A stretch of 9,915 bases of DNA from the NCBI GenBank assembly GCA_016937825.1, contig JAFGVT010000068.1:1-9915 (forward strand), written 5' to 3'. A program made the translations under genes and the position numbers. The notes under the pieces were generated by a model. That model searched no databases. It saw only the letters and a list, made by a program, of their open reading frames with translations, and was not told the origin of the DNA. Source of the stretch: Fidelibacterota bacterium (GTDB lineage Bacteria; Fidelibacterota; Fidelibacteria; Fidelibacterales; Fidelibacteraceae). This document shows, one piece after another, positions 5,806 through 9,915 of the stretch. The stretch's first letter is position 1. Each line of letters begins with the position of its first letter.

Positions 5806-7014
5806 ATGTTCAACACCTCCCGAATCAAATTCATCCTGATCGCCATTGCCCTGCTGTTTGCGGGCGGCGTGCTGTTCTATTCGCAAAGTATCGTCAGCGA
5901 CCTGCGGGAGGACTCCGAACAATCTCTGATCTTCTATACCGAACTTTACGCCCGGCTCGCCGGCGATGCGGCCTTCACCGATTACGGCTTTTTCTTTGAG
6001 GAGATCATTCCGCGCATTTCCTTTCCCGTGATCATCACCGTTCCCGGTTCGAACGAGATCAACGCCTGGAAAAACATCCCCGCAATTGCCGATACGGCGC
6101 AGGCTTCGGCGGAAGTATACGCCGAACTGCGGACGCTTGCCGAAAAAATGGACGAGAGCAATATCCCGGTACCTCTGATCATTGACGGCCGCACCGTCGG
6201 CCTGATCCACTACGGGGACAGCGAAAGCATCCGCCGCCTGACCTGGCTGCCGTTTATCGAGATACTGGGAGCCTTCGTGATCATTCTTGCAGGGTTTATG
6301 GGCTATCAGTACATAAGAAGCAGCGAGAAAAAATTCATCTGGGTGGGTCTGGCCAAGGAGACCGCCCATCAGCTCGGCACGCCGATATCTTCCCTGATGG
6401 GCTGGGTGGAGCTGGTGAAACTGAAACTGGGCGGTGACAACGAGATCACCCGGGAAATGGACATCGATATCAAGCGGCTGGAAAAGGTCTCGAATCGCTT
6501 CGCCCAGATCGGGGCGAAGGTCCGCCTGACGCCCATCGCCGCGGCGGAATTATTTGAAAATGTAAAGTCCTATATCGAACGCCGGATCCCGCAGAAGAAT
6601 CAGGCGGTTGACCTGCATTTTGTGATGAAAGCCAGCGGCATGATCAAGGCGAACCCGGAACTGCTGGAATGGGCCCTCGAGAACCTCATCAAGAACGGGG
6701 TGGACGCCCTTGAGGGAAAACCCGGAAAGATCGAGGTCGTTTTCCGGCAAACCGACGATACGATCTTCATCGATGTGGAAGACAGCGGGAAAGGGATCCC
6801 CGACAAGCAGTGGAAAACCATTTTCAAGCCCGGCTACAGTACCAAAAAGCGCGGCTGGGGCATGGGATTGTCACTCACCAAGAGGATCGTGGAGGAATAT
6901 CACAACGGGAAGATCTTTGTCCGGCATTCCAAACCGGGGAAAGGCACCTGCATCCGGGTGATGCTGACCGGATGCTGCGTGGATGAAAAACCGGCGGTAA
7001 ACACGGCGGGCTGA
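5806..7014 (+). CDS. Membrane sensor histidine kinase, orphan
   Basis: This is a 402-residue protein. Transmembrane segment 1 is at about 7-25 and segment 2 at about 148-168. They enclose a likely periplasmic sensor domain of about 120 residues that I do not recognise. The dimerisation/phospho-acceptor helix follows, with H-box KETAHQLGTPISSL at 184-197 (His188). The ATPase domain has the N-box ENLIKNGVDAL at 292-302 (Asn293 and Asn297), G1 box DSGKGIP at 326-332, F box FKPGYSTK at 340-347 and G2 box GWGMGLSL at 350-357. It should autophosphorylate His188 in response to an envelope signal and pass phosphate to a response regulator. No HAMP or PAS domain is evident. Gln189 stands where most HisKA proteins have Glu or Asp after the His. 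The ATG at 5806 has AAGGA 8 nt upstream. No response regulator lies beside it: upstream is the divergent esterase, and downstream is a convergent hydrolase 35 nt away. Confidence 0.93.
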   Translation: MFNTSRIKFILIAIALLFAGGVLFYSQSIVSDLREDSEQSLIFYTELYARLAGDAAFTDYGFFFEEIIPRISFPVIITVPGSNEINAWKNIPAIADTAQASAEVYAELRTLAEKMDESNIPVPLIIDGRTVGLIHYGDSESIRRLTWLPFIEILGAFVIILAGFMGYQYIRSSEKKFIWVGLAKETAHQLGTPISSLMGWVELVKLKLGGDNEITREMDIDIKRLEKVSNRFAQIGAKVRLTPIAAAELFENVKSYIERRIPQKNQAVDLHFVMKASGMIKANPELLEWALENLIKNGVDALEGKPGKIEVVFRQTDDTIFIDVEDSGKGIPDKQWKTIFKPGYSTKKRGWGMGLSLTKRIVEEYHNGKIFVRHSKPGKGTCIRVMLTGCCVDEKPAVNTAG

Positions 7015-7049
7015 AGATCAGAGATCATTACAAAACGGATTTATACATC

Positions 7050-7916
7050 TTAAGGCTCAACGGGATCGTTCCACGGTTCCATGCTGAGCAGCAATTTTAG
7101 GAGATTCTTTCGCACGGCGATCACCTCGTTGTGCTTCAGATCGCTGTAGAGCATCAGGACCCTGCCTGCGGGCATCGCCGCCATGTCCTTTGTTTGAGCG
7201 GCGACATAGGGTATTCCGAGCGAATCGCATTGCGACATGAACCGTTCCGTCTCGTACTTTGTGCCGCCGTTCTCCGTATAGATATTGACGAACCGCCCTT
7301 GAGCCTTCCGAAGCCAGTTCATGTAATCTTCTTCATTTCCGTAAAGCCCGTCAAAAAGAAAGACATCGGAAATGCGTTCCCGGTAACCGCCGTAACGCAG
7401 GATATGCGCCATGACATAGTATCCGCCGCTGTGGCCGGAAAGGATGATCCTGCCGATGCGCCGGGTCCGGACGATGCCGTCGCTTTTCAGCGAATCCAGC
7501 AATTCGTCGACAAAACGCCTGAACCCTCCCTCGTCGCATAATTTTCCGTTAAAGGAATCCGGCGCGTTCTTCGGGCCTTCCGGGACCACCATGAGCAGAT
7601 TTTTTCCGCTCATTTCCAGTTGCGTTTTGAGTTCGAACTGCTCAATGCACCTGTCAATATTGTTTCCCCAACCGTGAAAGTGGACGATCAGGTCCGTGGA
7701 AGCGCCTTTGCGGTATGCTTCGGGAATGAGCACCGCAACGCTGTTGTCGGAATAATGTTCGTCCGCCGGATAGTGGATGCCCTTGCGGATCATCCCGTCC
7801 GCTCGTTCGGGATGCGGAAAGGGGGCGTTTTCCAGGCGGTACGTCAGCCGTTCCGGCCGGGACGCGCAGGAGACGATCAGCAGAAGAACGACGCAGAGGC
7901 AGATCGGGACTTTCAT
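7050..7916 (-). CDS. Predicted lipoprotein alpha/beta hydrolase
   Basis: This is a 288-residue protein with a short lipoprotein signal peptide ending in lipobox IVSC at 14-17 (lipidated Cys17). The mature part looks like an alpha/beta-hydrolase fold. HFHGWG at 79-84 resembles an oxyanion-hole HG motif. LSGHSGG at 159-165 is the nucleophile elbow with Ser163. FLFDGLYG at 186-193 offers Asp189, and DLKHNEV at 259-265 offers His262. These would complete a Ser-Asp-His triad, assigned from motif order only. The substrate is unknown; esterase or peptidase activity in the periplasm or outer membrane is plausible. Only the general fold resembles the other lipoprotein esterase in this window, and this one lacks the carbohydrate-binding-like domain. 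The ATG at 7916 is well supported by AAGGAG (7923-7928), 6 nt upstream. It converges with the histidine kinase gene and is divergent from dus, so it is probably monocistronic. Confidence 0.85.
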   Translation of the reverse strand: MKVPICLCVVLLLIVSCASRPERLTYRLENAPFPHPERADGMIRKGIHYPADEHYSDNSVAVLIPEAYRKGASTDLIVHFHGWGNNIDRCIEQFELKTQLEMSGKNLLMVVPEGPKNAPDSFNGKLCDEGGFRRFVDELLDSLKSDGIVRTRRIGRIILSGHSGGYYVMAHILRYGGYRERISDVFLFDGLYGNEEDYMNWLRKAQGRFVNIYTENGGTKYETERFMSQCDSLGIPYVAAQTKDMAAMPAGRVLMLYSDLKHNEVIAVRKNLLKLLLSMEPWNDPVEP

Positions 7917-8046
7917 GGTTTACTCCTTACAATAACGATAACTTATCACATCCGCCGGAAAATTCAAATGTCTAAAACACGCCGTGATGACCTGCCGCCG
8001 AGAATTTCATTCTTTCCAATCCCGTTTTCTTCATTATATTATCTTC
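7917..8046. other. Divergent control region between lipoprotein hydrolase and dus
   Basis: These 130 nt hold the hydrolase Shine-Dalgarno at one end and a candidate dus promoter at the other. Between them is a short inverted repeat GATAA-C-TTATC (7937-7947). A 34-codon frame (7968-8072) and a 21-codon upstream extension of dus (from 7984) are open, but neither has a good ribosome-binding site. Confidence 0.5.
8013..8040 (+). promoter_or_regulatory. Candidate dus promoter placing the start site at the ATG
   Basis: TTTCCA (8013-8018), a 16-nt spacer and TATATT (8035-8040) lie upstream of dus. The ATG at 8047 begins seven bases after the end of the -10, which is the normal transcription start distance. 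No Shine-Dalgarno precedes the ATG. Together these suggest a leaderless mRNA. Confidence 0.4.
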
Positions 8047-9039
8047 ATGCTGAAGCCGATCACGCTACATGACCTTACTATCCCCGTCCCGGTGTTCCTG
8101 GCCCCCATGGCCGGATTTACGGACAAACCTTTCCGTACCCTTTGCAAGTCCTTCGGCGCCGGTGTGGTGTACACGGAATTCGTGTCTTCGGAGGGAATCG
8201 TCAGGGAAAATGAAAAAACGATCCGCTACATGCGCTTTGACGAGGCGGAACGCCCCGTCGGCGTACAGATCTTCGGCGACGACCCGGAGACCCTGGCCCG
8301 CTCCGCGCAGTTCATCGAAGAAAAGCTCAAACCCGATATCATCGATCTCAATTTCGGCTGTCCCGTCCCCAAAGTGGTCAAAAAAGGCGCCGGGTCCGCG
8401 ATCCTGCGCGACCTCGATCATATGGAAAAGATCGCGGCATCCCTTGTCCGCGCCACCTCCCTGCCGGTCACGGTCAAGATGCGTTCCGGATGGGACAACG
8501 GCCATATTGTCGCCGTAGAAGCCGCCCGGCGGCTGGAAGCGGCGGGCATCCGGATGATCACCCTGCATCCCCGCACCACCAAGCAACGCTATGAAGGGCT
8601 TTCGGACTGGAGACTGATCGCAGAAGTAAAAAAAGCGGTGCGCATTCCCGTGATCGGGAACGGGGATATTCTTACCCCGCAGGATGCGGAACGGATGATC
8701 GGGGAGACCGGATGCGACGGGATCATGATCGGCCGGGGCGCCATGGGAAAACCCTGGCTGTTCCGGGACGTGATCCGTTTTTTGACTGCCGGGGAACTGC
8801 TCCCGCCTCCCTCCAAAGAGATGATCGCGGAAAGTTTTTTCCGGCATCTGACATTGCAGCAGGAGCATTATTCCCTGATGTATGCCGGCAATCTCTTCAA
8901 ACCCCACGCTTCCGCCTATATCCGCGGCATGGACGGTGCGGCGCACATGCGCTTTGAGATCAATCGCGCCAAGGACATCGAACAGATCAGGGAACTGGCG
9001 GATGATTTCTTTTCAAGCCATGATCTTAACGCTACATGA
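8047..9039 (+). CDS. dusB: tRNA-dihydrouridine synthase, DusB/NifR3-like
   Basis: Using the ATG at 8047 gives 330 residues, typical for bacterial Dus enzymes. These FMN- and NADPH-dependent cytoplasmic flavoproteins reduce specific uridines of tRNA to dihydrouridine. The N-terminal TIM barrel shows APMAGFTDKPFR at 19-30 (FMN site), LNFGCPVPKVVKKGAGSA at 101-118 with catalytic Cys105, VKMRSGWD at 143-150, HPRTTKQRYEG at 174-184, PVIGNGDI at 201-208 and MIGRGAMGKPWLF at 227-239. A C-terminal helical domain follows. The GCPVPKV and GRGAMGKPW motifs fit the NifR3/DusB group best, but the exact subfamily is less sure than the enzyme class. The frame extends upstream to an ATG at 7984, adding 21 residues unlike the family N-terminus. 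Neither start has a Shine-Dalgarno. I prefer 8047 because IPVPVFLAPMAG then begins close to the N-terminus, as in relatives. Confidence 0.94.
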   Translation: MLKPITLHDLTIPVPVFLAPMAGFTDKPFRTLCKSFGAGVVYTEFVSSEGIVRENEKTIRYMRFDEAERPVGVQIFGDDPETLARSAQFIEEKLKPDIIDLNFGCPVPKVVKKGAGSAILRDLDHMEKIAASLVRATSLPVTVKMRSGWDNGHIVAVEAARRLEAAGIRMITLHPRTTKQRYEGLSDWRLIAEVKKAVRIPVIGNGDILTPQDAERMIGETGCDGIMIGRGAMGKPWLFRDVIRFLTAGELLPPPSKEMIAESFFRHLTLQQEHYSLMYAGNLFKPHASAYIRGMDGAAHMRFEINRAKDIEQIRELADDFFSSHDLNAT

Positions 9040-9114
9040 CAATAAAAAATACGCTGCACCGCCCACGGGGATCCGGAGTCCGGCGTTCCTGACATTATCC
9101 GGTGTTTTTTTCTC

Positions 9115-9149
9115 GCTGCGAATACCCATAGCTTTCGCGGCCTTTTTTT
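9115..9149 (+). terminator. Intrinsic terminator after dus
   Basis: GCTGCGAA (9115-9122) pairs with TTCGCGGC (9134-9141) to form an 8-bp stem with one G-U pair and an 11-nt loop. One C and seven T residues (9143-9149) follow. It lies 75 nt past the dus stop codon and 36 nt before the lon start, so it ends the dus transcript and separates the two genes. Confidence 0.75.
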
Positions 9150-9169
9150 ATTAAATTATCCCTCGTTTT

Positions 9170-9174
9170 GGAGG
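9170..9174 (+). promoter_or_regulatory. Shine-Dalgarno GGAGG of lon
   Basis: A consensus GGAGG serves two in-frame starts: a GTG at 9179 (4 nt away) and an ATG at 9185 (10 nt away). The spacing is slightly short for one and slightly long for the other, so the start is uncertain by two codons. Confidence 0.75.
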
Positions 9175-9184
9175 AAACGTGACG

Positions 9185-9915
9185 ATGACGAAAAAAATGA
9201 AAATTCAGGATGTCATGCCCCCGACCTTGCGCATACTCCCCGTGGAGGGCATCATTCCGCTCCCCCATATCATTTTTCCGGTCATGATCCGTGAAGATCC
9301 TTTGCATACGCTGATCGCCGACGCCCTGAAAAGCGACAAGGTCATCGGCGTTTTTACCCGGATCCTTTCCGCCGAGCCCGAAACGGAAGAGAGCATTGAA
9401 GAAATATACGAGACCGGGGTCGCCTGCTCGATCCTGAAGATCATTCAGACCGGTGACGGAACCTCCCGGGTGCTCCTGCGCGGATTGTACCGGATCGCCA
9501 TCGAGCGCGAGCTGGACACTGAACTTCCTTACCGCACGGCAATCGTCCGGACACTGAACGAGATCCCGGGTCCCCGGATCAGAACCGAAGCCTATATCCG
9601 GACCATTTCGGATCTCTTCCAGCGCATCATCAGCATTTCTCCCATCTTCCCTGAAGAGATCCAGGATGTCATTTTCGCGATCGAGGATCCCTCCAAATTA
9701 TCCGACCTTATCGCTTCTTCCCTGAATATTCATGTGTCGGAGAAATATCAGTTCCTTAAGGAACTCAATGTCACAAAACGGCTAGACCTCCTGGTCAAGG
9801 CGCTTCAAAAGGAATATAAGATCATTGAGCTGAACTCCCGGATCAACGATCACGTCAACAAAGAGGTCAGCCGGCAACAGCGTGAATTCCTTTTACGCGA
9901 ACAGCTGGAAGCCAT
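9185..9915 (+). CDS. lon: ATP-dependent Lon protease, N-terminal part (continues beyond window)
   Basis: The frame is open to the window end, giving 243 residues of a protein normally near 800, so the gene is cut by the window. Lon is a cytoplasmic homo-hexameric AAA+ serine protease that degrades misfolded and selected regulatory proteins. What is visible is the N-terminal substrate-recognition domain: RILPVEGIIPLPHIIFPVMI at 16-35, typical of the Lon N-domain start, a beta-rich stretch to about 125, then helices. The family-diagnostic helix QREFLLREQLEA lies at 232-243, just before the part leading to the ATPase. The AAA+ motifs and the Ser-Lys protease dyad lie outside the window. I use the ATG at 9185; a GTG at 9179 would add two residues (Met-Thr) and an ATG at 9197 would remove four. 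The gene is separated from dus by an intrinsic terminator, so it probably has its own promoter. Confidence 0.95.
   Translation, partial: MTKKMKIQDVMPPTLRILPVEGIIPLPHIIFPVMIREDPLHTLIADALKSDKVIGVFTRILSAEPETEESIEEIYETGVACSILKIIQTGDGTSRVLLRGLYRIAIERELDTELPYRTAIVRTLNEIPGPRIRTEAYIRTISDLFQRIISISPIFPEEIQDVIFAIEDPSKLSDLIASSLNIHVSEKYQFLKELNVTKRLDLLVKALQKEYKIIELNSRINDHVNKEVSRQQREFLLREQLEA

Larger units (their letters stand above)
9040..9184. other. dus-lon intergenic region
   Basis: These 145 nt contain no gene. A strong intrinsic terminator sits at 9115-9149. An earlier T7 run (9105-9111) is preceded only by a weak, long-range CACCG/CGGTG pairing (9057-9061 with 9100-9104), so I do not call it separately. 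The lon promoter is not obvious. The AT-rich stretch at 9143-9160 is the only candidate, and I see no CIRCE element (TTAGCACTC-N9-GAGTGCTAA). Confidence 0.6.

Noticed and set aside
5733..5999. A plus-strand 88-codon frame starting in the divergent control region
   Set aside because: Most of it is an alternate frame of the histidine kinase gene, and it has no ribosome-binding site. The hydrophobic start comes from AT-rich promoter DNA.
7937..7947. Inverted repeat GATAACTTATC upstream of the lipoprotein hydrolase
   Set aside because: It has only five-base arms in AT-rich sequence, and no second copy was seen. This is close to chance expectation.
7968..8072. A 34-codon frame (MSKTRRDDLPPR...) just upstream of and overlapping dus
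   Set aside because: It has no convincing Shine-Dalgarno and no homology that I recognise, and it would include the candidate dus promoter. A leader peptide cannot be excluded but is not supported.
8065..8946. A 293-codon open frame antisense to dus
   Set aside because: It lies wholly opposite a clear Dus enzyme. Its translation has no recognisable motifs and is rich in Gly/His/Asp/Arg, as expected of a reverse-frame shadow of GC-rich coding DNA.
9057..9111. First T run after dus (9105-9111) as a terminator
   Set aside because: The only pairings before it are a 5-bp stem with a very long loop and small CCGG self-pairings. The hairpin at 9115-9141 is far better.
1..9915. A defence system, mobile element, CRISPR array or biosynthetic cluster
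   Set aside because: No transposase, integrase, nuclease-toxin pair, repeat-spacer array or synthase module is present. Nearly all sequence is accounted for by eight housekeeping or envelope genes.

Overview
This is an ordinary chromosomal segment with medium GC content (mid-50s percent by eye). It is densely packed with protein genes. I see no tRNA, rRNA, insertion sequence, CRISPR array, phage gene or integration scar. The gene set suggests a Gram-negative bacterium of the Bacteroidota/FCB-like lineages, for example Neomarinimicrobiota, Calditrichota or Ignavibacteria relatives. The grounds are a DUF2723 (TMEM260-like) membrane protein, a DUF1844 protein, a histidine kinase with an AHQLGTP-type H-box, and two lipoprotein-type signal peptides. 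That placement is an inference, not a taxonomic identification.

Layout. Positions 1-5684 hold four genes on the minus strand. In transcription order they are a lipoprotein esterase with an N-terminal starch/glycogen-binding-like domain (5684-4515), recG (4508-2427), a DUF1844 protein (2265-1873) and the 5' part of a DUF2723 polytopic membrane protein (1854 to beyond base 1). Esterase and recG are 6 nt apart and look translationally coupled. DUF1844 and DUF2723 are 18 nt apart. The 161-nt recG-DUF1844 gap carries a possible promoter, so these may be two transcription units.

Positions 5685-5805 form a divergent control region with overlapping candidate promoters and a perfect 12-bp palindrome. 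It faces a monocistronic two-transmembrane sensor histidine kinase on the plus strand (5806-7014). This kinase has no response regulator next to it and carries Gln where most kinases have an acidic residue after the phospho-accepting His. A second lipoprotein-type alpha/beta hydrolase (7916-7050, minus) converges on the kinase with 35 nt between stop codons. A second divergent region (7917-8046) leads to a DusB-type tRNA-dihydrouridine synthase (8047-9039), whose mRNA may be leaderless. A good intrinsic terminator (9115-9149) follows, and then the 5' third of an ATP-dependent Lon protease (9185 to the window end).

How the genes relate. Most are housekeeping functions: replication-fork repair (RecG), tRNA modification (Dus) and proteolysis (Lon). 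Mixed in is a cell-envelope set of DUF2723, two predicted lipoprotein hydrolases and one membrane sensor kinase. I found no convincing novel system. The points most worth a second look are the kinase H-box variant and missing partner, the two lipoprotein hydrolases flanking it, the palindrome between the divergent promoters, and the possible leaderless dus mRNA.
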